Shown here piece after piece: positions 1 to 6,524 of a DNA stretch of 64,000 nt (its first letter is position 1; every line of letters begins with the position of its first letter). The notes beneath the pieces are model-generated. The model was not told the DNA's origin and made no database searches. It saw only the letters and a list, made by a program, of their open reading frames with translations. The stretch comes from Myxococcus sp. RHSTA-1-4. GTDB lineage: Bacteria > Myxococcota > Myxococcia > Myxococcales > Myxococcaceae. The stretch is taken from contig NZ_JAIQDG010000010.1 in NCBI RefSeq assembly GCF_020037125.1, positions 1 to 64,000 of the forward strand, written 5' to 3'. The translations under genes and the position numbers were made by a program.

Positions 1-406
1 CCAGCCGCACCTCCACCCCACCCTCGCCCAGCACCGCCTTGAGGATGTCCGGCACGCTCTTGCCCTGGAAGATGCGGTTCTTGTGCACCTGCGTCAGCCG
101 CCACAGCCTGGGCACCACGTGCGCCCGGTAGCGCCGCCGGCCCGTCTTCAGACCCAGCGACTCCACCTTGCGCACGTGGCCGTGCACGTAGCGCGGGCTG
201 CCATCGCGCACCGACAGCGTCACCAGCGCGTCCTTGCCCAGCAGGTCCGCTACCGACAGCGGCTCCCTGTCCCGGGTGAAGAAGTCCACCCGGAAGTCAT
301 ACAGTCGGCTGATGCCCTCCGTGCCGGACACTCCCGACACGCTCAGGGCCTCGGGGCCGTGCGCGCCAAGCTGGACGGAGAACGCGGGCGAATTCGCTCG
401 TGACAT
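1..406 (-). CDS. vgrG: Type VI secretion tip protein VgrG (TssI), N-terminal part, runs off the window
   Basis: The minus strand encodes an open 135-residue N-terminus beginning MSRANSPAFSVQLGAHG and continuing through FRVDFFTRDREPLSVADLLGK, YVHGHVRKVESLG, YRAHVVPRLWRLTQ and NRIFQGKSVPDILKAVL. This is the usual opening of VgrG and phage gpD-like spike proteins (first beta-barrel and the 'P.LW.L....NRIFQ..SVPDI' helix). VgrG trimers cap the Hcp tube of the type VI secretion system and carry effectors into target cells. The ATG at 406 is preceded by GGGAAGTC, a good ribosome site. The rest of the gene, and any effector encoded downstream of it, lies outside the window. The family call is firm; which effector it carries is unknown. 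Confidence 0.85.
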   Translation of the reverse strand, partial: MSRANSPAFSVQLGAHGPEALSVSGVSGTEGISRLYDFRVDFFTRDREPLSVADLLGKDALVTLSVRDGSPRYVHGHVRKVESLGLKTGRRRYRAHVVPRLWRLTQVHKNRIFQGKSVPDILKAVLGEGGVEVRL

Positions 407-936
407 GACTTCCCTTTGCCCGCGGTGAGCCGCTACCGGAGTTGGGAACAGGAGCGGAACTCTACCACACGGGGACACCTCCGGCGCAGCCTCGGCCTCG
501 AGTGTCGCAGAGCCTGTGACGGGCCGGGGGAATGGGTCGCAGTCGGGCCACCCAAGCTGTTCGTAGCGGGGTCGGCCATGTGGATCGCGGACCTGAAAAG
601 CCGGGGCTGCAGTCAGTTCACCCGAGGGCTCGTTGGAAGAAACGCGGTCAGTAGGTGGGTTGAGCGCCTGGCCGGCCGATCATTCCGTGCATCTTCGCGC
701 GCAGTCAGCGCCTCCACCTTCGCCATCAGCCTGGCGATGACCTCATCGCGCGCGGCCACTTGCGCTTCCAGTTCCGCAATACGCGCATCCTTGGGGCCCA
801 TCGCCGCCGCGCACGATGATGTCTCACGCGCTTGCGGCCACCGTCGAGCGCCCGCCTTGCCCTCCGTCCGACGCTCAGCAGACCCACCAGCCGAGCACCG
901 GCGTTACTTCCCGCTCTGGGTGAGTACCCTGGAGAC
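407..936. other. 530-bp leader region between vgrG and the double-CXXCG gene, with an IS66-like relic inside
   Basis: No intact gene is supported here. The 200 bases next to vgrG should hold its promoter; a TAGAGT-like -10 lies near 460 on the minus strand but I see no convincing -35. The remainder contains the transposase-like relic described separately. The divergent gene at 937 has a GGAGAC ribosome site immediately before its ATG. Confidence 0.4.
613..801 (-). pseudogene. Relic resembling the N-terminus of an IS66-type transposase
   Basis: A 62-codon minus-strand frame opens MGPKDARIAELEAQVAARDE and continues IARLMAKVEALTARE. This Leu/Ala/Glu heptad pattern resembles the coiled-coil start of IS66-family transposases. 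The expected continuation (an 'NSSNSSKPPSSD'-like segment and the catalytic domain) is absent, and the frame ends in unrelated sequence at 613. No terminal inverted repeats or target duplication were seen. It could instead be a chance coiled coil, so the call is tentative. Confidence 0.3.
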
Positions 937-1659
937 ATGACCCGGTACTTCTGGCTGCGCGAGGATGAGACGGCAACGGCCCGCTTCAGCGGGAGCTTCG
1001 ACGCCGCGCACGCGTGGGGGCTTCCCGGCGTGCAGTGTCCCGGATGCGGCGCGACGTGGAGCTCTTGGGGGCACCACTACCCCAACGTGGACCTGTCGCA
1101 ACTGCCGGAGCGGAGAGAGTTCGAGAACCCCAGGCCCGAGCCTTTCCCTGTGTTCGCACGCCTTCGCGAGTGTGTGCGCCCCCTGGCGCCCCCGAATGTA
1201 GAGCTGCCACCCGGTACGGCCTTGGGTCCGCTGGAGGGGCGGGCCTCCGGAGAGTTCGGTCCGTTCACGTGGCAGGGGACCTCGTTGCTGCTCGTGCGTC
1301 GTGATGCGCTGGAGCGTCTGCAAGCGGCGGGTGTTCAGGGGCTGCTTGGCTGCCGGACGGAGCTGCGGTTCCGTCAGAAGAACCCGCCCGCGCTGCTGGA
1401 CCTCCAGATTGAGCCGCGTGGCCGGCTGCACCCGGACTGCATTCCTCCGGACGTGCCTCCACCGTGCGCCATCTGTGGCCGGCATGCATTCTCGCGACCC
1501 GACGAACCCATCCTGGATGCGGCTTCCCTGCCCGGAGGCCTGGACCTGTTTCGGGTGGGCAACTTCGCCACGATGATCATCGGCACGGCGCGGTTGAGGG
1601 ATGCCGTGCACAGCCTGGAGTTGCCCGGCATCGCCTTTCGCGAACTGCTCGCGCGCTGA
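937..1659 (+). CDS. Double-CXXCG motif protein, SitI6-type immunity family
   Basis: This 240-residue protein has the two hallmark CXXCG motifs of the myxobacterial double-CXXCG family: CPGCG at residues 34-38 and CAICG at about 177-181, both probably zinc-binding. The family includes SitI6, an immunity protein against SitA lipoprotein toxins exchanged between Myxococcus cells by outer-membrane exchange. Typical features are the aromatic start MTRYFWLREDE and the C-terminal run GLDLFRVGNF. The ATG at 937 follows GGAGAC. No SitA-like lipoprotein toxin lies next to it: the upstream gene is a divergent vgrG and the downstream gene is an AHH nuclease with its own Imm11-type partner. It may therefore be an orphan immunity gene or protect against a toxin encoded elsewhere. 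Family assignment is confident; the immunity role is by family. Confidence 0.8.
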   Translation: MTRYFWLREDETATARFSGSFDAAHAWGLPGVQCPGCGATWSSWGHHYPNVDLSQLPERREFENPRPEPFPVFARLRECVRPLAPPNVELPPGTALGPLEGRASGEFGPFTWQGTSLLLVRRDALERLQAAGVQGLLGCRTELRFRQKNPPALLDLQIEPRGRLHPDCIPPDVPPPCAICGRHAFSRPDEPILDAASLPGGLDLFRVGNFATMIIGTARLRDAVHSLELPGIAFRELLAR

Positions 1660-1824
1660 CGGTCCTGGACCCGGACCAAGATGCACGGATGGGTTGACCG
1701 TCACCAGTTCGCTGGAGTCCGAAGGGCGCTGGCCTCGCTGCCGGCGCCCTTGTTTTCTGCGCGACTCCGCGCTGCACTTCCGTCCATGGGCCGGTTTGCT
1801 AGCTTTGGCGCAATGTCCGGCTCT

Positions 1825-2658
1825 ATGCCGGTCATTATCCGCGCGGGCGGGAAGATTCGTTTCGAGAAGTCGGGCCCTGGCGACGGGCCCAAGCCTCCGA
1901 AGAGGCCACCGTGCGAGTACTGCGGGAAGCCCGGGCACGACTTCGCGCCGGAGTGGGGCGCCCACCTCGGCAACTCGGACTGGCTCAGCGACGCCATCCT
2001 CCAGGGCCGCGAGCCGGAAGAGCACCCCTGGTACACGGGGCCGCGCTCCCTCGCCGCGCACCACCTCATCTGCTCCGAGGTGATGGCCGACGACGAGGAC
2101 TGGGCGAGGTTCTGTCGCGAATTCGGGTACGACATCAACCGCCGTCCGAATGGTTGCATGCTCCCGTCGCGGATGGATGTCGCCTGCGAGCTCGAGGTCC
2201 CCCTCCACCGCGGAAACCACTCGGCCGGGTGGGCTCACGACGTCCAGATGGCCTACCCCAAGGCAGTCACCGCCATGGTCGAGAAGGTCGCGGAGTCCGC
2301 AGCGTGCGGTGCGTTCTGCGCGAACCCAGCCGCATTCGTGCGGAAGCTGGACAAGGTCAGCGCCACCATCCTGGAGAAGGTGGCGAGCTTCACGTGGACG
2401 CTCACCAGCGATGGTCGCGACTACCAGGAGGGCGGGGCCGGGTGCTCAGGCGTGCTCAACATTCCGGACAAGCCTCGGCGCGCGTGTCCACGAGGACGTC
2501 GCCACGGAGTGGTGCACGGCGTCACGCGAAAGCCCCTCGTGCGGCGCAAGCTGACGGTGGGGAATAGTCATGCAGCGCGATTACTTCGTAATCGAGAGGG
2601 CCGGGTCCAACACGTATCCCCTGCTGGGATGGGACCAGAGCGCACTCATGTTCCGTAA
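1825..2658 (+). CDS. AHH-domain nuclease, putative polymorphic toxin
   Basis: The product carries the AHH motif of the HNH/Endonuclease VII-like AHH nuclease family (SLAAHHLICSEVM, AHH at residues 78-80 from this start) and an N-terminal CEYC pair at 30-33 in a metal-binding-like setting. Such nucleases are common toxin domains in Myxococcus and are usually followed by an Imm11-type immunity gene, as here. No signal peptide or lipobox is seen, so delivery could be type VI-dependent or trans-encoded. ATG 1813, 12 bases upstream and in frame, is an equally possible start; neither has a strong ribosome site. The 3' end overlaps the next gene by 89 bases, which is unusual. Adding one G to the G4 run near 2560 would end the protein at the TAG at 2565-2567 with ...KLTVGE, so the last 30 residues may be a frameshift artefact or a recent mutation. 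Confidence 0.75.
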   Translation: MPVIIRAGGKIRFEKSGPGDGPKPPKRPPCEYCGKPGHDFAPEWGAHLGNSDWLSDAILQGREPEEHPWYTGPRSLAAHHLICSEVMADDEDWARFCREFGYDINRRPNGCMLPSRMDVACELEVPLHRGNHSAGWAHDVQMAYPKAVTAMVEKVAESAACGAFCANPAAFVRKLDKVSATILEKVASFTWTLTSDGRDYQEGGAGCSGVLNIPDKPRRACPRGRRHGVVHGVTRKPLVRRKLTVGNSHAARLLRNREGRVQHVSPAGMGPERTHVP

Positions 2659-3148
2659 GGGCAAGCCGGTGAACTTGGCCGAGCCGATTCGCCTTCGTCT
2701 CGCGGAGCCGGTGCCGCCCATGCCAGTCATGGTGGACCACCACAGCCTGCCGGCGCCGGTGGTCTCGCGTCGTCTCATGGAGGTGTTGGCGCGGTTCGAA
2801 CTCCCCGGCGTGCAGTTGGTCCCCGCGGACGTCCGCGTTGGCGAAGCGGTGCTGCGCTACTGGCTGGTCCACATGTGGAGGCGCATCCCGTGCGTGGACC
2901 GGGCGCGCTCGCAGCTCAACGTCGACGCGGATGACGGCGACGTGCTGGGCATCGACAAGCTCGCCTTGGACGAGGACGTGCTCAACGGCATGCCCTTGGA
3001 GGAGCGCCGAGCCTTCCGGCTTGCAGAGTCCGTCGTCCATGTCTTCCACCGCAGCGTGGTGGAAAGCGTGATGAGCCTCACGCCGCCGCCGGAGGGTCTC
3101 CGCTTCATCCCGGTGCCTGACTGGAACGACTCGGCGGGGTTCCGCTGA
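2570..3148 (+). CDS. Imm11 family (DUF1629) immunity-like protein
   Basis: A 192-residue protein starting MQRDYFVIERAGSNTYPLLG. Features typical of the Imm11/DUF1629 family found next to myxobacterial AHH toxins include the 'PLRLRLAEP'-like segment (here PIRLRLAEPVPP), the 'DHHSLPAPVVS' segment, 'RFELPGVQLVPADV' and a central MPLEERRAFRLAES. It presumably binds and blocks the preceding nuclease. The ATG lies just after a TAG that would be the natural end of the upstream gene, suggesting a normally tight operon. No signal peptide is present, so it is cytoplasmic. Confidence 0.75.
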   Translation: MQRDYFVIERAGSNTYPLLGWDQSALMFRKGKPVNLAEPIRLRLAEPVPPMPVMVDHHSLPAPVVSRRLMEVLARFELPGVQLVPADVRVGEAVLRYWLVHMWRRIPCVDRARSQLNVDADDGDVLGIDKLALDEDVLNGMPLEERRAFRLAESVVHVFHRSVVESVMSLTPPPEGLRFIPVPDWNDSAGFR

Positions 3149-3164
3149 GATGTCATGTTGCCGC

Positions 3165-3377
3165 TCAGGCCGGCGGCACCGTGAAGCCCTGCACCTCGTG
3201 CTTGGGGGGCGCGTCCCGGTGGGCCATGTTCTGCCGGGCGCCTGCGAACCATGTGCTGCAGGTGGTGCAGTGGTAGACGCGGCAGCCGCCAGCGAGGACC
3301 TGGGCAGCCACCTCAGGGTGCAGGAGGAGCAGGTCCAGCGCACCGGAGCGGTGAGCGCGCGGGATTCGGGCGCAATC
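3165..3377 (-). pseudogene. 3' stump of an unknown gene with a C-x2-C finger
   Basis: The minus-strand frame ending at the TGA at 3165 reads like real protein for about 60 residues: GALDLLLLHPEVAAQVLAGG, then CRVYHCTTCSTWFAGARQ and a short tail ending VQGFTVPPA. The cysteines suggest a zinc finger or ribbon. Upstream of roughly 3377 the frame turns into unrelated sequence that includes a CRISPR repeat, so only the 3' end of the gene seems to survive. I do not recognise the family. Confidence is in the relic status, not the function. Confidence 0.35.
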
Positions 3378-3388
3378 ATGAGCGGCGA

Positions 3389-3417
3389 GTGTTCCCCACG
3401 TGCGTGGGGATGAACCG
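3389..3417 (+). CRISPR. Solitary type I-E-like CRISPR repeat (29 bp), no array
   Basis: A 29-bp sequence with the form GTGTTCCCC-ACGTGC-GTGGGGATGAACCG matches the well-known type I-E repeat class: CCCC/GGGG hairpin arms and the ATGAACCG 3' handle. I looked one repeat-plus-spacer length (about 61 bases) up- and downstream and found no second copy. There are no cas genes in the window. It is therefore a single leftover repeat, an ectopic insertion or a decoy, not a working array. Confidence 0.7.
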
Positions 3418-3490
3418 TCGGGAAAGAAGGGCGGCCGGTGATGACCTCCGTGCGCGGCGCCGCCTGCGAACGCTCTCGGTAAACGCATTT

Positions 3491-3596
3491 GGGGCAGATT
3501 CGTGCATTCGCACTGACCCACGCAGGCGTTCGCATCGCGAGTCCGAGAGCTTGGGTCGAGAGCGCTGGGACAGATTTGCCGATTCGCTCTGTCCCA
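3491..3596. repeat. Two related 30-bp units; the second is a hairpin with 9-bp perfect arms
   Basis: Units at 3491-3520 and 3567-3596 match at about 23 of 30 positions (consensus GGG.CAGATT..., ...ATTCGC.CTG.CCCA). The second has perfect 9-bp inverted arms TGGGACAGA (3566-3574) and TCTGTCCCA (3588-3596). The first keeps a weaker version of the same symmetry. They lie between the CRISPR relic and the next gene, in sequence with no supported coding function. They could be operator sites or REP-like elements. Confidence 0.45.
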
Positions 3597-3707
3597 TCAT
3601 GCGTCCGTCGCCTCGGGATCGGGTGCCTTCGGGACGCGCTTAGCAAACGCGAGCTGTCCCGGATCTCGCTGGACTGTAGCCGCGAACCGAGCCTGTGTGG
3701 TGGACGC

Positions 3708-4157
3708 ATGGACCAAGCCCCGCCACCCAAGACCGCCGCCGAGATCGTGCACGAGGAACGACGCGCCAACGTGCAGCGTCGCATCGACGAGGCGGCCGAC
3801 GTGCTCGCCGGGACCCTGCTCGGCATGTGGCGCGCGAAGCACCGCGCTGAGCGTCGTGGGCAGCCCTGGCCACCGTCGGAGGAGCCGAAGTCGGCGGCGC
3901 TCCGCAACTCGGTGCTGAGCGACAGGCCGAAGGGGCCGCCGCGCCGAGTCTTCCGTGAGCTCGAGGCGCGGGACGAGCCGGTCGCGAACATGCTGCTGGA
4001 GGACCAGTGCGCCGGGAGGCCGCTGCCCCGCTACACGGGCTGGCGCGCGATGCTGCCTTACAAGACGGCCGACGAGTTGCTGGCCGTCGTACGCGAGATC
4101 CAGCGCGCGTCGGAGGCGGCGTTGCTCAGGCCGGGCGCAAGCAGGTCGGCGAAGTAG
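3708..4157 (+). CDS. Hypothetical protein, C-terminus probably rearranged
   Basis: A 149-residue charged cytoplasmic protein starting MDQAPPPKTAAEIVHEERRA. It has a helical N-terminal half rich in Arg/Glu/Ala and the segment GWRAMLPYKTADELLAVVRE near its end. No family is recognised. No strong ribosome site precedes the ATG (only GGTGG about 7 bases upstream). Its last 30 or so codons lie antisense to the stump of a different gene (4058-4249), so a recombination junction near 4090-4100 may have replaced its original 3' end. Confidence 0.5.
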   Translation: MDQAPPPKTAAEIVHEERRANVQRRIDEAADVLAGTLLGMWRAKHRAERRGQPWPPSEEPKSAALRNSVLSDRPKGPPRRVFRELEARDEPVANMLLEDQCAGRPLPRYTGWRAMLPYKTADELLAVVREIQRASEAALLRPGASRSAK

Positions 4158-4249
4158 TCCGTGCCTGCTCGGAAGCCGAGCGCGTCGCCTCGTCGAATCG
4201 GGACTGGGTCCCAGAGGGCCGTGAAGTACCAGCCGGGCTGCTCGCTCAT
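4058..4249 (-). pseudogene. Truncated third gene of the DUF262 operon
   Basis: Four bases after the stop of the second DUF262 gene, a minus-strand frame begins MSEQPGWYFTALWDPVPIRR and continues GDALGFRAGTDYFADLLAPG and LSNAASDARWIS. It then turns into low-quality sequence and stops after 63 codons. The first 45 or so residues are protein-like, in operon register, and resemble proteins with an 'APGLSN.T.DARWI' segment that I associate with DUF262-type loci; that recollection is unverified. The break, at about 4100, coincides with the 3' part of a plus-strand gene, as expected for a deletion or recombination junction. I read it as the 5' stump of a larger third component. Confidence 0.5.
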
Positions 4250-4253
4250 TTCG

Positions 4254-6524
4254 CTACAGCCCGGCGCCGACCATATCACGGAGGAGCGCGGCCCCGAGCT
4301 GCACCCGGTCCTTGGTGTCGAGCTGGCGCCCGCCGGCGGTGACCTGCGGGATTTTCAAGCGAAGATCGGCACCGATCGCGTGCGCCTCACAGACGCGCAA
4401 GAACGCTTCCGCGTGCTGCGCCGCAGCCGGAGCGCGGAGCAGAATCCCGTCCGGTACCACCTGCATGTCCGTCCCGCTCTTCACGAGCCGCATCCAGCGT
4501 GGCTCCGTCTCGTAGCCCGTGAACCCTGGCTCGCCGGACCAGTGCTGCACCAACCCGTGGACGGCGGTCTGGGCGACGCCGCTTTGCTGCCGAATGGCAG
4601 CGAGATAGGGGTCGCGGTAGTAGCTGCCCATCGCCTTCTTATCGAGCATGCACACGCTGTATCCGAGCGTGCCGGTCGCGGAGGCATAGATGCCGGACCG
4701 TCCCGCGCGCATCTCGGGGTAGCGGACGAAGTACCAGCGCCAGTCCAGCCCATTGGTGTGGTCCGTGTTCTCCAGCCACGCCTGCGTGAACGTCACGAGC
4801 GCCGACCGTACGTCTCCCTCGCGCGCGGCGACGGTATCGAGAAAACGCCCGAGCGCATCACGAACGCCCGCGAGGTGAGCGCGGCTGGAGCCCGTGAGGA
4901 CTTCATCGCGCCATTGCGCGCGATCCACGCTGGACCCGAGCTGTAGGAAGCGGTGGTTGATGCGCTGTGAGTAGTCGCCAGCAGCAAGCAACGCCCCGGT
5001 GAGGGGAAGCAGGTTCGCCTCGGCGAACAGCTCGTGAAAGGCGCGCGCGCGACGCTCGAAGGTCGCGACGTCGAGATCGAACGCGGCGAGGCAGCCACGC
5101 AGCAGCGGGTGGTCTTCGAGGTGGAACAGGGAGCGCTCAAGTGCGGGCGCTTTGCCGAGCATCTCGGCCTTCAATTTCTCGTCTGCAACCTGGGCCTGGT
5201 TGAAGGTCTCGATGCCGTTGAGCGCCCCCTCGACGATGAGTTGGCGCACGTCAGCAAGCAGCGCCGGCATCTTGTCAGCGCGAATCTCGTTGCCGGACGC
5301 CTCGAGCAGGTTCCGCAGTACCCGAAGGCGTCGCGGGAACTCCGCAGTGTCGTGCAGTCGGTGAAGCAGGACAGCGTAGAGCAGCAGCGTGCGCGGCGCG
5401 CTGCGCCGAACTTGGCCCGAACAGCACTCGGCGAACAGGTTGACCGTGCTTCCCGGAGGTCCGAACAGGACCACCTTGCTCGTATCGTCCGAGTCGAGCT
5501 TGGCAGGCGCAAGAGAGAAGGTCGCGGAGAACACCGCGTCGATGTCCGTTTCAACCCACGCGTCAAACGACCGGATGAGGAAGTCCACGTGCCGTGCGGC
5601 GTTCTCGCTCTCCGTGCCGTAGACGCGCTCGGCCAGGTCCTCGAAGTCACCCGCAGGAAGTCGCCCGTCGTGCCACTCGCACACGTCGGTGATGAACTGG
5701 AGGTAGCGCAGGAACTCGTCGTCGACGATGTCGTCGCTCCCTCGGAAAGGCCACAGCAGGTCAGCCCAAGCGCCATCGATCTTCTGCGCGAACTCCTCGA
5801 CGCGATCCGGGCAGGAGTGCTCAAGCACCTGCTCGAACCTCGCCTTGAAGTTCTCGAAGGGCGTGAGCGGCTTCCCGCGCGAGTTCATCTTGATGTAGAG
5901 GTTCTCACTCAAGCCCATCTGCTCGATCGGCAGCAGGTGGAACGAGATCCCCGGCGCGTCGGCGTCCACGAGTCGTGCCCACGCGGCGACGCAGTCGGCG
6001 TCAGCAAATCGCTCGTGGATCGCCTCGAGCATCACGAGCATCGACTGGATCGTCGGATCGTGCTGCCAGGTGTGAAGGAACCAGGACTGGTCCTCAAACC
6101 ACGGGCGCAGCTTGGCGTCGGCCGGTGGCTTGGACTCCACGAGGCACTCGCAGAAGCGTCGTGCGCTGGGACGCGTGGCGTACTCGAAGCGCTTCCAGCC
6201 GGACTCCTGCTCAAGGCTTCCCGCGCGCCAGGCGAGGTACCAGTGCAGGAGGAACAGGGTGGTCAGACGCTGCTGGCCGTCGAGCGGGCGCAGCGTCCCA
6301 CCAACGACGTCGCCATAGACGAAGTCGAGGCTGATGGGCGTCGTCGTGGTCAGCGCGTCGTGCAGCGCGTCGAGGAAGTTGGCGCGGATGCGCGCGACGG
6401 TGCCGCTGTCCCGGCCTTGCGCGTAGTCCCGCTGGATGATCGGGATCTCGATGCGCTGCATCGCCGGCGCGTCTCCCGCAGGCCGATCGAACAGGCCGTT
6501 GTAGGACGTGACGTAGCTCTTCAT
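4254..6524 (-). CDS. DUF262-domain protein, second subunit of a GmrSD-like pair
   Basis: This 756-residue protein has the DUF262 (GmrSD N-terminal, ParB-like) signature: IPIIQRDYAQGR at 27-38, LDGQQRLTTLFLLHWYLAWR at 81-100 and SENLYIKMNSRGKPLTPFEN at 206-225. DUF262 is the nucleotide-binding/hydrolysing half of GmrSD-type restriction enzymes and of related phage-defence proteins. No HNH (DUF1524) motif is visible in its C-terminal half, which contains WRWYFVRYPEMRAGRSG. It overlaps the upstream DUF262-DUF1524 gene by four bases (ATGA), so the two are translationally coupled and probably act together, one supplying the nuclease. A defence role is inferred from family and context. The operon continues into a truncated third gene. 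Confidence 0.8.
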   Translation of the reverse strand: MKSYVTSYNGLFDRPAGDAPAMQRIEIPIIQRDYAQGRDSGTVARIRANFLDALHDALTTTTPISLDFVYGDVVGGTLRPLDGQQRLTTLFLLHWYLAWRAGSLEQESGWKRFEYATRPSARRFCECLVESKPPADAKLRPWFEDQSWFLHTWQHDPTIQSMLVMLEAIHERFADADCVAAWARLVDADAPGISFHLLPIEQMGLSENLYIKMNSRGKPLTPFENFKARFEQVLEHSCPDRVEEFAQKIDGAWADLLWPFRGSDDIVDDEFLRYLQFITDVCEWHDGRLPAGDFEDLAERVYGTESENAARHVDFLIRSFDAWVETDIDAVFSATFSLAPAKLDSDDTSKVVLFGPPGSTVNLFAECCSGQVRRSAPRTLLLYAVLLHRLHDTAEFPRRLRVLRNLLEASGNEIRADKMPALLADVRQLIVEGALNGIETFNQAQVADEKLKAEMLGKAPALERSLFHLEDHPLLRGCLAAFDLDVATFERRARAFHELFAEANLLPLTGALLAAGDYSQRINHRFLQLGSSVDRAQWRDEVLTGSSRAHLAGVRDALGRFLDTVAAREGDVRSALVTFTQAWLENTDHTNGLDWRWYFVRYPEMRAGRSGIYASATGTLGYSVCMLDKKAMGSYYRDPYLAAIRQQSGVAQTAVHGLVQHWSGEPGFTGYETEPRWMRLVKSGTDMQVVPDGILLRAPAAAQHAEAFLRVCEAHAIGADLRLKIPQVTAGGRQLDTKDRVQLGAALLRDMVGAGL

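Noticed and set aside
407..612. Sigma-54 promoter upstream of vgrG
   Set aside because: A TGGCCC-GACTGC resemblance has the wrong spacing between the GG and GC elements.
3439..3467. A second, degenerate CRISPR repeat after 3417
   Set aside because: Only CGTGCGCGG aligns; fewer than half of the positions match and the spacer would be 21 bases, too short.
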